Source: Eubacteriales bacterium (GTDB taxonomy: Bacteria; Bacillota; Clostridia; Christensenellales; CAG-138). Taken from it: a stretch of 64,000 nt of DNA. The DNA is taken from assembly GCA_021373115.1 (NCBI GenBank), contig JAJFTI010000007.1, positions 33,818 to 97,817 of the forward strand, given 5' to 3'. Position numbers and translations under genes: made by a program. Below are positions 24,461-33,034 of this stretch, piece after piece. Each line of letters starts with the position of its first letter. Within the stretch, counting starts at the first letter, position 1. A model generated the notes under the pieces. That model was not told the origin of the DNA and did no database searches. It was given only the letters and a program-made list of their open reading frames with translations.

Positions 24461-24566
24461 TTCTTTTTTTGTTTCGAAAAATCGGCAAACTTGCCGTCGC
24501 AACAAAGGCTTGCCCCTCTCCCGCACACGCTGCCTGGACACTGCCGCACAGAACGGGAGGTTCTTT

Positions 24567-26030
24567 ATGTCCCAGATACGCGTCAACGACCTGACTTTTC
24601 ATTACGAAGGCAGCTACGACAATATTTTCGAACACACGTCCTTTTCCATCGACACGAGCTGGAAGCTCGGCTTCGTCGGACGAAACGGACGCGGCAAAAC
24701 CACGTTTTTAAAACTCCTGCTGGGGCAATATGACTATGAAGGGGCGATTTCCGCCAGCGTCGCCTTTGACTATTTCCCTTTCCCTGTGGAGGATGATTCT
24801 CTCACGACGGAAGCGGTGTTTACCTCGATTTCCGACGCGCCGCGCTGGCGGCTTGAAAAAGAACTGAACCTTCTCGACGTCGCGCCGGACGCGCTTGACC
24901 GCGCGTTTTCGACGCTCAGCCCCGGCGAGCAGACCAAGGTTCTGCTTGCGGCGCTGTTTTCACGGCCGGGTCATTTCCTGCTGATTGACGAGCCGACGAA
25001 CCACCTCGACATGGAGGGGCGCGAAGTCGTCAGCCAATACCTCAATGGCAAGCAGGGGTTTATCCTCGTGTCCCACGACCGCGCGTTTCTTGACGGCTGC
25101 GTGGATCACATTCTCTCGATCAACCGCGCGAGCATTGAGGTGCAGAAGGGCAACTTCTCCAGCTGGGAGGAAAACCGCCGACGGCAGGATAGTTTTGAGC
25201 TCGCCGAGAATGAACGCCTCGCGCGCGAGATTTCGGACCTGCGCCTTGCCGCGCGGCGCACCGCCGAATGGTCGGATCGCGTGGAGCGCAGCAAGATCGG
25301 CGAGCACGCGCTCGACCGCGGGTTCATCGGCGCAAAGTCCGCGCGCATGATGAAGCGTGCAAAGGCAACCGAGCGGCGGCAGGATAACGCCGCCAGGGAG
25401 AAGGAAAAGCTGCTGAAGGACCTGGAGCGTAACGATACGCTGAAAATTACCCCCTTGCGTCACCATGCGGATATCCTTGTGGAAGCGCTCGACCTCGCAA
25501 TTGTCTATGGCGAGCGCACCGTCTGCGGACCGCTGAATATCGCCATTCGGCAGGGCGAGCGGGCGGCGCTTTCCGGCAGAAACGGCAGCGGCAAGAGCAG
25601 CATTGTCAAGCTGCTGATGGGCGAGGCGATTCCTCACACAGGCACGCTGCGCACCGCGAGCGGCCTTGTCGTTTCCTACATGCCACAGGACACATCGTTT
25701 CTAAGCGGCACGGTGCTCGACTATGCGCACGCATGTGGGCTGGACGAAACGCTGTTTCTGACGATTCTGCGCAAGCTGGACTTCCCGCGTGTCCAGTTTG
25801 AAAAGGACATGCGGGACTTTTCCGGCGGACAAAAGAAAAAAGCGCTTCTTGCAAAGACGCTTTCCGAACGCGCGCATCTGTATGTTTGGGACGAACCGCT
25901 CAACTTTGTGGACGTGCTCTCGCGCATGCAGATCCGCGACCTGCTGCTCGCGGCCAAGCCGACCATGCTGTTTGTGGAGCATGATAAAACGTTTGTCAGT
26001 GAGATTGCGACGCAATGGGTTCGTCTGTAG
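24567..26030 (+). CDS. Lsa-family ABC-F ribosomal protection protein
   Basis: 487 residues, two ABC domains and no membrane segments. Walker A sites GRNGRGKTT (38-46) and GRNGSGKSS; Walker B/signature segments LLIDEPTNHLD, SPGEQTKV and YVWDEPLNFVD, FSGGQKKKAL. The interdomain linker has the WSDRVERSKIG and KSARMMKRAKATE form of the Lsa group. Lsa-type proteins bind the ribosomal E site and release lincosamides, streptogramin A and pleuromutilins. The ATG has GGGAGG upstream. The leader suggests drug-inducible expression. Resistance itself is an inference; housekeeping ABC-F relatives exist. Confidence 0.88.
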   Translation: MSQIRVNDLTFHYEGSYDNIFEHTSFSIDTSWKLGFVGRNGRGKTTFLKLLLGQYDYEGAISASVAFDYFPFPVEDDSLTTEAVFTSISDAPRWRLEKELNLLDVAPDALDRAFSTLSPGEQTKVLLAALFSRPGHFLLIDEPTNHLDMEGREVVSQYLNGKQGFILVSHDRAFLDGCVDHILSINRASIEVQKGNFSSWEENRRRQDSFELAENERLAREISDLRLAARRTAEWSDRVERSKIGEHALDRGFIGAKSARMMKRAKATERRQDNAAREKEKLLKDLERNDTLKITPLRHHADILVEALDLAIVYGERTVCGPLNIAIRQGERAALSGRNGSGKSSIVKLLMGEAIPHTGTLRTASGLVVSYMPQDTSFLSGTVLDYAHACGLDETLFLTILRKLDFPRVQFEKDMRDFSGGQKKKALLAKTLSERAHLYVWDEPLNFVDVLSRMQIRDLLLAAKPTMLFVEHDKTFVSEIATQWVRL

Positions 26031-26751
26031 TGGCGGGTGTTTCCCCATTTTTCGGCTCCTCCGGCAACAGGTAAATGCGCCGCATCCAGCGCTGGATCGC
26101 CGGAATTTTAAGAATGCCGAAGACTATCAGCGTACCGGTGAGGTTCAGCAGTACGTCGTCCACGTCGCAGCTGCCGCAGCTCAACGCGAGCTGGAGCGCT
26201 TCCACTGTTACAAAAATAAGCGTAACCGTGATTGCAAACAGCCAGAGTTTCCGCATCGGCCGGAACAAGCAGGGCAGAAACACCGCCATTGGCATAAACA
26301 GTATAGCGTTGCCGATCAGGTTGCTCAGCGGAATCTCCATGCCAATATAGTTGTGCTTAATCGCGTTAAGATAGAGCCGAACGGTTTCAAGCGGATTGAA
26401 ATTCGTCATTACATCAAAATTCTTCCAGTATTCGGCGTTTGTCTGCCAGAAAGTGCGATAATCCACGCGCGAAACAATCAATGCGCCGAACAGCGCCGCG
26501 CAATAGAACGCAAAGAGCGCGAACAGCGCGGTACGCACCGCGCGACGGCGCGCGTCCTCCTCCAAAGAACGCGTAAGGAGAAACACGCCGGAAAACAGCG
26601 GAACGCAAACGCCAAAAACCAGCAGGAGCCCGTGCAGCACATGGCGCATGCCGGAGATGTAAATCAGAATCAGCTGCCAGAGCATGATGCAAGCCGCCAG
26701 CACCACTAGACAGATTCCAATCGGTTTTAAGGCGGAAGTTCGGTTTTCCAT
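25996..26751 (-). CDS. VanZ-family membrane protein
   Basis: 251 residues with about six or seven membrane helices. The VanZ-type segment is NFNPLETVRLYL, then PLSNLIGNAILFMPM and the DVDDVLLNLTGTLI motif. VanZ proteins give low-level teicoplanin or lipoglycopeptide resistance in some species; most chromosomal members have unknown roles. The gene converges on the Lsa-family gene and the two coding ends overlap by 35 bases. The ATG at 26751 has no ribosome binding site and sits 6 bases after a -10 box, suggesting a leaderless mRNA. Confidence 0.88.
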   Translation of the reverse strand: MENRTSALKPIGICLVVLAACIMLWQLILIYISGMRHVLHGLLLVFGVCVPLFSGVFLLTRSLEEDARRRAVRTALFALFAFYCAALFGALIVSRVDYRTFWQTNAEYWKNFDVMTNFNPLETVRLYLNAIKHNYIGMEIPLSNLIGNAILFMPMAVFLPCLFRPMRKLWLFAITVTLIFVTVEALQLALSCGSCDVDDVLLNLTGTLIVFGILKIPAIQRWMRRIYLLPEEPKNGETPATTDEPIASQSH

Positions 26752-26757
26752 TCGGGT

Positions 26758-26766
26758 ATTATAACA
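26758..26766 (-). promoter_or_regulatory. Extended -10 promoter for a leaderless vanZ mRNA
   Basis: TGTTATAAT ends 6 bases before the vanZ ATG on the minus strand, so transcription should begin at or next to the start codon. Confidence 0.55.
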
Positions 26767-26850
26767 CAACCCGCGCCGTGAGCGATGAAAAATCTGCTTC
26801 ATACGGCGGTTTTTCACGCGTTCCCGCCGCACGGCGGCAAGCCGCGTTCC

Positions 26851-26879
26851 TTGCGCGCAAAGCGCAATCTGCGTATAAT
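26851..26879 (+). promoter_or_regulatory. Promoter of the DUF2804 gene
   Basis: TTGCGC (26851-26856), 17 bases, TATAAT (26874-26879), about 75 bases before the ATG. TTGCG/CGCAA forms an inverted repeat across the -35. Confidence 0.65.
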
Positions 26880-26952
26880 AAAGAAAAGCGGCAAGCGCCG
26901 TCTTTTCGAGGATTTCTCTGAGCAGAAAACAACATACAGGAGGCCGTTTGTC

Positions 26953-27981
26953 ATGCAGCATCGTCTCTCACCGGGTCCGCTTCTCAACCAAAAAGGCGAA
27001 CTCAGCGAAGCGGGATACGCCGCCTCGCTCGTTCGCCGTTACGAACGCTCCGCCATCAAGGGCGGTGCCGCCCGCATCAAGGAATGGGATTATTACCTGA
27101 TCCATAACGGTCAATACGGCGTTGCCCTGACGATTGCGGATAATTCCTATATGGGCATGCTCTCCGCTTCGTTTCTCGATTTTGAAGCGAAAACAGAAAC
27201 GACGATCTCCCCCATGTTCTGGTTCCCATTCGGAAAAACGAACTTCCCCGCCAGCTCGGAAACGGGCGATATCGTCAAGTCGATCAAGGGCGCGAGCGGT
27301 TCGTTTACGCACGAATCCGGCGGGCGCCGCCTGCGGTTTCACCTGGACAGCTTCGGGAAAAACGGCGCGTTTGACTGCGACATTCTGCTGACCGACGCGC
27401 CGAAGGATACCATGGTGATCGCTACGCCGTTTGCGGAGCAGAAGACCGCGTTTTACTATAATCAAAAGATCATCGGTATGCGGGCCGGCGGCAGCTTTAC
27501 CATTGGCGGCGTGACCCGCTCATTCGATCCGGCGGACTCCTTCGGCCTGCTCGACTGGGGACGCGGCGTCTGGACCTATGAGAACACCTGGTACTGGGGT
27601 GCCGGACAGGGAATTGTCAGCGGACACCGGTTCGGGTTCAACATTGGCTACGGTTTTGGCGACGTAAGCGCCGCTTCCGAAAACATGCTCTTTCTCGACG
27701 GCGTCCATCACAAGCTCGACCGCCTGACCTTCAACATCCCGCTCAGGGACGGCAAGGAGGATTACCTTTCGCCTTGGACGTTTTCCTCAAACGACGGCCG
27801 GTTCGAAACGGCGTTTACGCCGGTTCTCGACCGCGCGGCGTATACAAACGTCGGCCCGCTGCTCTCCGACCAGCATCAGGTTTTTGGGTATATGGACGGA
27901 TTTGTGGCGCTGGACGACGGAAGCAAGCTGGAGCTGAAGCACTTCCTTTGCTTTGCGGAAAAGGTGCATAACAAATGGTGA
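26953..27981 (+). CDS. DUF2804 family protein
   Basis: 342 residues, no signal peptide or membrane helix. The family has a conserved two-part fold related to lipocalin-like/hydroxyneurosporene-synthase-type proteins and an unknown role. Recognised by LNQKGELSEAGYA at the start, KEWDYYLIHNGQYG, the DWGRGVWTYENTWYWG segment, and GFNIGYGFGD. The ATG at 26953 follows AGGAGG at good spacing. A HAD phosphatase gene follows by 44 bases and is probably co-transcribed. Confidence 0.9.
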   Translation: MQHRLSPGPLLNQKGELSEAGYAASLVRRYERSAIKGGAARIKEWDYYLIHNGQYGVALTIADNSYMGMLSASFLDFEAKTETTISPMFWFPFGKTNFPASSETGDIVKSIKGASGSFTHESGGRRLRFHLDSFGKNGAFDCDILLTDAPKDTMVIATPFAEQKTAFYYNQKIIGMRAGGSFTIGGVTRSFDPADSFGLLDWGRGVWTYENTWYWGAGQGIVSGHRFGFNIGYGFGDVSAASENMLFLDGVHHKLDRLTFNIPLRDGKEDYLSPWTFSSNDGRFETAFTPVLDRAAYTNVGPLLSDQHQVFGYMDGFVALDDGSKLELKHFLCFAEKVHNKW

Positions 27982-28025
27982 CCGAACGCCCGCGTATCAA
28001 TCGCCGGCATAAGAGGAAGTAAACC

Positions 28026-28676
28026 ATGGCTTCTGCCCGAACATTCGACCTCGTAATCTGGGACTGGAATGGCACGCTGCTCGACGATACGGTGCTCTGC
28101 TACTGCATTGCCGATGAGATGCGTGTCGAACGCGGCATGCAGCGCATGCGCGGCATTGAGGAGTATCGGGCAAATTTCACATTCCCCGTGATTGAATATT
28201 ACAAAACCATGGGGTACACGTTTGAAACCGAATCGTTTGAGGATATCTCGCGGCAGTTCGTCGCCCGGTATGCCGAGCACTTTCCAACCTGTTCGCTGCA
28301 GCCCTGCGCGGAGGAAACGCTCGCGGCGGTTCTGCAATGCGGCGCAAGGCAGGTTCTGCTCTCCGCAACGGGGCAGGAAAAGCTGAACGAACAAGTTGCA
28401 TTCTTCCGGCTGAACCGTTACTTCGACCGCGTGATTGGCGGAGAAAACAATCTGGCGCACGGAAAAGCGGGTTACGCGACCGATTTTTTGCGCGAGAGCG
28501 GCGTGGAACCCGCGCGAGCGCTCTTTGTCGGCGACACGGATCACGATTTTGAAATCGCGTCCGCGATTGGATGCGGTTCCGCGTTGCTCGTCTCCGGACA
28601 CCAGTCGCGCGAACATCTTGCTTCCCTCGGCGCGCGGCTGATCGAATCCCTCTGCGAGGTGCCCGCGCTGCTGTAG
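28026..28676 (+). CDS. HAD-superfamily phosphatase
   Basis: 216 residues with a small helical cap domain (about 20-85). Motif I IWDWNGTLLDD gives the nucleophile D13 and D-x-N-G-T in place of the usual DxDGT; motif II LLSATGQ; Lys in AHGKAGY; motif IV FVGDTDHDFEIA. The presence of Asn at the +2 position of motif I (rather than Asp) is notable: that Asp is the general acid in most HAD phosphatases, so activity may be altered. The family resembles phosphoglycolate phosphatases, but the substrate is unknown. AGGAAG lies upstream of the ATG; operonic with DUF2804. Confidence 0.88.
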   Translation: MASARTFDLVIWDWNGTLLDDTVLCYCIADEMRVERGMQRMRGIEEYRANFTFPVIEYYKTMGYTFETESFEDISRQFVARYAEHFPTCSLQPCAEETLAAVLQCGARQVLLSATGQEKLNEQVAFFRLNRYFDRVIGGENNLAHGKAGYATDFLRESGVEPARALFVGDTDHDFEIASAIGCGSALLVSGHQSREHLASLGARLIESLCEVPALL

Positions 28677-28691
28677 TCATGGCGCTGTATA

Positions 28692-28719
28692 AAAAAACGG
28701 GGATTGCTCCCCGTTTTTT
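28692..28719. terminator. Bidirectional intrinsic terminator
   Basis: AAAAAACGGGG-attgct-CCCCGTTTTTT serves the HAD gene on the plus strand and the LCP gene on the minus strand. Confidence 0.9.
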
Positions 28720-28730
28720 CTTTTGCGTTC

Positions 28731-30644
28731 TTACCGGAAATCGACTTTAACCTCGTTGAAATCCGGATCGTTCCAGTAATTGCAGGCCCAGACGAGCTGA
28801 CTCGTCGGATATCCGAACTCCTGCGCCAGCGCCAGCGCGTTTGTCTTCACATGCGAGGCATAGTCCTCCACATCCTGTTTGGCCTGCGCGAGATCGTTCG
28901 ATTTGCCGGCGGCGTATTTGGACGCTTCCTTGCGGGCAATCGCCTGCGCCTCTTCCAGATCGTCCAGCGACATCAGGAAATCATTGAACATCTGCCGCGA
29001 ATAGTCCGAATACTGGCGGTAACTCTCCGGACGAACCGGATTTCGCATGCTCAGGAGTACGACCCCGAAGGAATCGTTCGCCTTGCTGGAAACGCCGCCC
29101 GTACCGGCTGTTGCCGCCGGATCGGTTGTCGGAACCGGGGAAGGCGTCGGCTCGGAAGTCGGCTCAGCGGTTGCATACGGCGCCGCGGTGATTTCCGGCG
29201 TCGGTGTTGCCGTCGGTTCCAGCGTAGGCGTCGCGGTTGGCAGCAGATCGTCCGCGGCAAGCGCGGCGGAGACGTATTCCATCAATGGCTGTGTTGTGTC
29301 CAGATACTGCGCCGCAATCATGTCCGCCCAGCGGTAAGCCGCATATTCCGGCGTGTATTCCAGTTCCTCCGGCACATCCACGCCGTATACGTCCTGAATG
29401 ATCTGAACACGTTTCGACTGATCCGTCAAACAAAAATTCCAGCCAAAGATAGTGGTGTTGAGACCCTTTGACGAGGTCATGGAATACATGCCGATATTAT
29501 CGCCATTCAGCGAGTAACCGAACTTGGTCAGCGCGGCGGTCTGTCCCAGCGTACAGTTCGTATACAGCTGCCCCTCAAACGAGTTCAGAATGTCCGGTAC
29601 TTTTAAAATGAGATTCTGTTCCTGCAGCGACTTGAAAATCGCAATCATCATCTTTTTCTGGCGGTTCACGCGGTTTTGATCGCCGCCGCTCTGAACGTTT
29701 TTGCGAACGCGCAGGTAGTCCAGCACGCCCTGGCCGTTGAGATGTGTCGGACCGGCGTCGTAGCTGCGCCCGGCCATTTTGAACGAAAGCTCCAGATTAT
29801 AGTCCACTCCGCCCACCGCGTCCACAAGCTGCTTGACCGCGGGCATCGTGACGGCATAGTAGTAATTCACCGGAATCCCGCCCAGCATCCAGCTCGCCGC
29901 TTCGCAGGTTTTCAGGAAACCCGCGCCGCCCGCGGCTTCGTATCCGCCGCCGCAGTTAAGCGAGGCGTTCAGTTTATAAATCCCTTTGACGCCGGGTATC
30001 TTGGCATAGGTATCCCGCGGAAGCGAAATCAGATCCACGCGGTTCTCGTCAAAGTTGATGGCGGCAACCATCATCACGTCCGCATGGTACTCGTGCTTGC
30101 CAATCCAGGTTTCACGCTCGGCCGAATAATCCACACCGATGAGCAGTACATTGACAATATTCTGCATCATGGAGGTATCCGCCTGCGCGCTGATGACTTC
30201 GTACGGGTCGATCGTCGGCGTTGCGGTTTCGCCCGGCGGGGGCGTCGTACCGGAGCCGTCTATCTCTTCCACGCCAATGGGCAGCGCCGTCGCATTCGCA
30301 TTGACAAACTGCGCACTGGGATTGAGAAACACGACGTATGCAACTGCGGCGCCCACCGTAAGCAGAAGGATTCCCGCAATCAGCAGCACCGCCCAGAGAG
30401 CGCGGCGCTTCTTTCTGGCGTGGCGATGCTTTTTCTTATGTGTATATACGGTTGGATAAACATCCGTCGGAATAAAAGGCTCCACCTCCCCGCCGGAGTA
30501 GCCGTATGACTCCATCTCCGTTTGGCGCGGGTTCGGCTCGCCGCCTTCCTGTTCGGAGGAATATGCGCGCTCTTCCCGGGTATAGGAAGGGTCGCCGTCG
30601 CCCGCGTGCTTGCGCGGGCGTTTTAAATCGTCTTTCCGAGTCAT
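28731..30644 (-). CDS. LytR-CpsA-Psr family glycopolymer ligase with extra C-terminal domain
   Basis: 637 residues. Charged cytoplasmic N-terminus (1-80, Lys/Arg/His-rich before the membrane), one membrane helix (about 82-104), LCP catalytic domain (about 160-370: LLIGVDYSAERE, SLPRDTYAKIPG, NRVNRQKKMM), a Thr/Pro/Ala-rich linker (about 465-520), and a C-terminal domain of about 115 residues that most LCP proteins lack. LCP enzymes attach teichoic acid or capsule to peptidoglycan on the outer face of the membrane. It may anchor the polysaccharide made by the downstream operon. The terminal domain is unrecognised. Confidence 0.93.
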   Translation of the reverse strand: MTRKDDLKRPRKHAGDGDPSYTREERAYSSEQEGGEPNPRQTEMESYGYSGGEVEPFIPTDVYPTVYTHKKKHRHARKKRRALWAVLLIAGILLLTVGAAVAYVVFLNPSAQFVNANATALPIGVEEIDGSGTTPPPGETATPTIDPYEVISAQADTSMMQNIVNVLLIGVDYSAERETWIGKHEYHADVMMVAAINFDENRVDLISLPRDTYAKIPGVKGIYKLNASLNCGGGYEAAGGAGFLKTCEAASWMLGGIPVNYYYAVTMPAVKQLVDAVGGVDYNLELSFKMAGRSYDAGPTHLNGQGVLDYLRVRKNVQSGGDQNRVNRQKKMMIAIFKSLQEQNLILKVPDILNSFEGQLYTNCTLGQTAALTKFGYSLNGDNIGMYSMTSSKGLNTTIFGWNFCLTDQSKRVQIIQDVYGVDVPEELEYTPEYAAYRWADMIAAQYLDTTQPLMEYVSAALAADDLLPTATPTLEPTATPTPEITAAPYATAEPTSEPTPSPVPTTDPAATAGTGGVSSKANDSFGVVLLSMRNPVRPESYRQYSDYSRQMFNDFLMSLDDLEEAQAIARKEASKYAAGKSNDLAQAKQDVEDYASHVKTNALALAQEFGYPTSQLVWACNYWNDPDFNEVKVDFR

Positions 30645-30682
30645 GTGTTCAGCTGGTTCCTTTCGCGATCCATAGCGCCTTT

Positions 30683-30691
30683 ATTATATCA
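30683..30691 (-). promoter_or_regulatory. Extended -10 promoter of the LCP gene
   Basis: TGATATAAT on the minus strand, about 38 bases before the ATG; -35 weak. Confidence 0.45.
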
Positions 30692-30848
30692 AAGAATCCC
30701 TGAAAACCCCGCCCTTTTCGATTTATTACAAATAGTTTACAAAGTTATGAAGGCTGTTCCTTCAAAAAGAGATCCGATACGGCGATTTTTCGCGGCTTTT
30801 TAGTTCTACCGCCGTTTTCCCGCCAGCGCTTTTCATATGCGGAAAAAT

Positions 30849-30865
30849 AGGATATACTATATCCT
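30849..30865 (+). promoter_or_regulatory. 17-bp perfect palindrome over the -10 of the GT2-GtrA operon
   Basis: AGGATATA-C-TATATCCT contains a TATACT -10 (30853-30858). A protein binding it would block this promoter. Confidence 0.55.
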
Positions 30866-30905
30866 GCTTTGGTAGGCAAGAAAAACCTGAAAAGGAGAGC
30901 TTCTT

Positions 30906-31943
30906 ATGGTTGTCATTATTCCGGCCTATCAGCCGGACGAAAAACTATATCAGCTCGTTCTCGATCTGCGCAAAGAGACCGATTATGACCTTGTAGTCGT
31001 AGACGACGGCAGCGACCGGGATCGCAGGGATTTGTTTGTTTCCTTGGAACCCTATGCGAAAGTTTTAAAGCATCCGCAGAACAGAGGAAAGGGAGCCGCG
31101 CTGAAAACCGCTCTTTCCTATATCTACGAGCGTTATCCTGCGGACGAAGGTGTTGTCACAATAGACGCGGACGGACAGCATCTGCCGGAGGACATTGTCC
31201 GCGTTGCGAAAGCCTGGGAAGCCGAGCCGGAAAAACTCGTGCTCGGCAGCCGCCGCTTCACCGGAAATGTTCCCTTCAAGAGCCGCGCCGGAAATGCGAT
31301 TACCCGCTTCGTATTCGCGCTTTCAACGGGCGTAAAGGTATTTGATACACAGACGGGTCTTCGCGCGTTTGGCGTCTTTCGAATCCCCATGATGCTCGAA
31401 ATGAAGGGCGACCGCTACGAGTATGAAATCAATGTGCTGCTCTACGCAACGCGGCACCGAATTCCGATTCAAGAGGTAACGATTCAAACCGTGTATATCG
31501 AAGGCAATAAGTCCTCCCATTTCAATCCGTTTCGCGACGCCTGGCGCATCTATAAGATGATCCTGTTTTTTGTCGCTTCCTCGCTCGTGGCCATGCTGCT
31601 CGACTATGTGCTCGTGCTGCTGCTCTCCTCCGCTACGAAGGATATGGCGCAGTCGCTGCTTATCAGCGTCGTTGGCGCGCGTGTGCTGAGCTCGCTGGCG
31701 AACTATTTCATGAATTGCAAGCTCGTTTTTGAGAACCGGAGCAAAACCAGCATCGCACGTTACTATCTGCTCGTTGCGGGAATTCTCGCCGTCAATTACG
31801 GCCTCATGGTCGTCATCACGCACATGATACCCATCGCCATCGGCAAAATTCTCGTGGAATTGATGCTGTATCCGCTGAGCTTCTATATACAGCGCAAATA
31901 TGTGTTTCCTCCGGAAAGCGAGGAGGCGCGTTTACCCGAATGA
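30906..31943 (+). CDS. GT2 polyprenyl-phosphate glycosyltransferase fused to GtrA domain
   Basis: 345 residues. The N-terminal GT-A domain (1-210) resembles dolichyl-phosphate mannose synthase: VVVDDGSD near 33, TIDADGQH near 96 and GSRRF. The C-terminal part (about 218-335) has four membrane helices of GtrA type, thought to flip polyprenyl-linked sugars. A fused GT2-GtrA should make a polyprenyl-phosphate sugar and move it outward for transfer by a GT-C enzyme, for example the GT39-like protein at 34.4 kb. AAAGGAG precedes the ATG. The stop overlaps the next gene (ATGA). Confidence 0.9.
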   Translation: MVVIIPAYQPDEKLYQLVLDLRKETDYDLVVVDDGSDRDRRDLFVSLEPYAKVLKHPQNRGKGAALKTALSYIYERYPADEGVVTIDADGQHLPEDIVRVAKAWEAEPEKLVLGSRRFTGNVPFKSRAGNAITRFVFALSTGVKVFDTQTGLRAFGVFRIPMMLEMKGDRYEYEINVLLYATRHRIPIQEVTIQTVYIEGNKSSHFNPFRDAWRIYKMILFFVASSLVAMLLDYVLVLLLSSATKDMAQSLLISVVGARVLSSLANYFMNCKLVFENRSKTSIARYYLLVAGILAVNYGLMVVITHMIPIAIGKILVELMLYPLSFYIQRKYVFPPESEEARLPE

Positions 31944-33019
31944 GTATCCGAACGTGCAATCCGCGCAAGCGCCTGGTTCAAGCAATCCTGCTGGATTTGC
32001 TCGCGGTAGGCGTTTGCCTGAACGTATTCGCCTATTTTCATCACGTTCGCAAAGCGGATCCAGCGCCAAAAGCGCTGAACTCGCCAACACCCGCCGCAGC
32101 CGCGCAAGCCGAGGTCGGTTCGGAGACGGACGTTGCTTCCGCCGCGCAGCCCTCCGCCGCCGTTCCCGCCGCAACGGAAGCGCCCGAAGCAGCAGACACG
32201 GGTCTGCTCGGCGGAAAGTTTGCCGAAAAGTTCTCAACCGGCGACGCTGAGCAAACGGACGACGGCTATCGCAGTAAAAACGTCTGCATCGAACTGTCGA
32301 AGGTGTCCGCTGGAACAGAGGACCGGCCCATCGTTTACTACGTAGCGGATATTTACATCAAAGATCTTTCGAGTTTCCGCACGGCGCTGGCTTATGAATA
32401 CAAGGATCAGAACGAAGGTTCGCGCAAAAACGTCATGTCCACGCTGCAGCTGTCGGAGCTGACGAATGCGCTTGTCGCCATTTCCGGCGACAACTATACC
32501 TTCCGCAAGGAGGGTCTGATCGCGGTGCGCAACGGCGTTGAATGGTACAATCAAGCGCCGCTGGCGGACGATATCTGCGTGCTCTACTACGACGGCACAA
32601 TGGAAACCTACCGTGCCGACGAAACGCGGGACGAACAAATTGCCGCAATCTACGCAAAAGAGCCCTATCAGATCTGGACGTTCGGTCCCGAACTGCTTGA
32701 AAACGGCGAGATTCCGGAAAAGTTTTCCATCAACAAGGAAAACCCGCTCTCCGGCATTGGCTATTTCGAGCCGGGGCACTACTGCTTTATTCTGGTGGAC
32801 GGTCGGCAAAGCGGCTACTCCTGGGGTATGAATTACACGCAGTTTGCCCAGGTGTTCAAGGATCTCGGCTGCAAAACCGCTTATAATCTTGACGGCGGCG
32901 ATACGGCGGTGATGACCTTCAACGGCGCATGGCGCAGCCATCCGCAGGATGAAAAACCGCGCGAAACCAGCGATATTCTCTACATTTGCGAGCCGTCAGC
33001 ATCCGCCAGCGGTCAATAA
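31940..33019 (+). CDS. Phosphodiester glycosidase (NAGPA-like) family protein
   Basis: 359 residues. N-terminal membrane helix or signal anchor (about 13-32), an Ala/Pro/Glu-rich linker (about 40-90), then the NAGPA domain (PF09992): VYYVADIYIKD, VAISGDNY, and the active-site-like segment YNLDGGDTAVM near residue 315. Members of this family cleave GlcNAc phosphodiester links; bacterial members may act on teichoic acids or spore coat glycans. Extracellular by topology. Co-transcribed with the GT2-GtrA gene, suggesting cell-wall glycan work. Confidence 0.9.
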   Translation: MSIRTCNPRKRLVQAILLDLLAVGVCLNVFAYFHHVRKADPAPKALNSPTPAAAAQAEVGSETDVASAAQPSAAVPAATEAPEAADTGLLGGKFAEKFSTGDAEQTDDGYRSKNVCIELSKVSAGTEDRPIVYYVADIYIKDLSSFRTALAYEYKDQNEGSRKNVMSTLQLSELTNALVAISGDNYTFRKEGLIAVRNGVEWYNQAPLADDICVLYYDGTMETYRADETRDEQIAAIYAKEPYQIWTFGPELLENGEIPEKFSINKENPLSGIGYFEPGHYCFILVDGRQSGYSWGMNYTQFAQVFKDLGCKTAYNLDGGDTAVMTFNGAWRSHPQDEKPRETSDILYICEPSASASGQ

Positions 33020-33034
33020 GGAGGGAGTGATCCT

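Larger units (their letters stand above)
24334..24566 (+). promoter_or_regulatory. Attenuator-like leader of the Lsa-family gene
   Basis: Long untranslated leader holding a three-codon ORF with an ideal ribosome binding site, two competing hairpins, a terminator, and a ribosome binding site in a small hairpin. Hairpin 1: GCGGA-a-GCA (24394-24402) with TGC-g-TCCGC (24408-24416). Alternative pairing: ATTTTGT (24380-24386) with ACAAAAT (24402-24408), exclusive with hairpin 1. The gene's GGGAGG lies in the loop of AGAAC/GTTCT (24550-24564). This fits drug-induced ribosome-mediated attenuation, known for several ABC-F resistance genes. Confidence 0.65.

Noticed and set aside
24361..24566. T-box or other riboswitch in the Lsa-family leader
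   Set aside because: No T-box core sequence or known aptamer pattern; the leader ORF and terminator explain it better.
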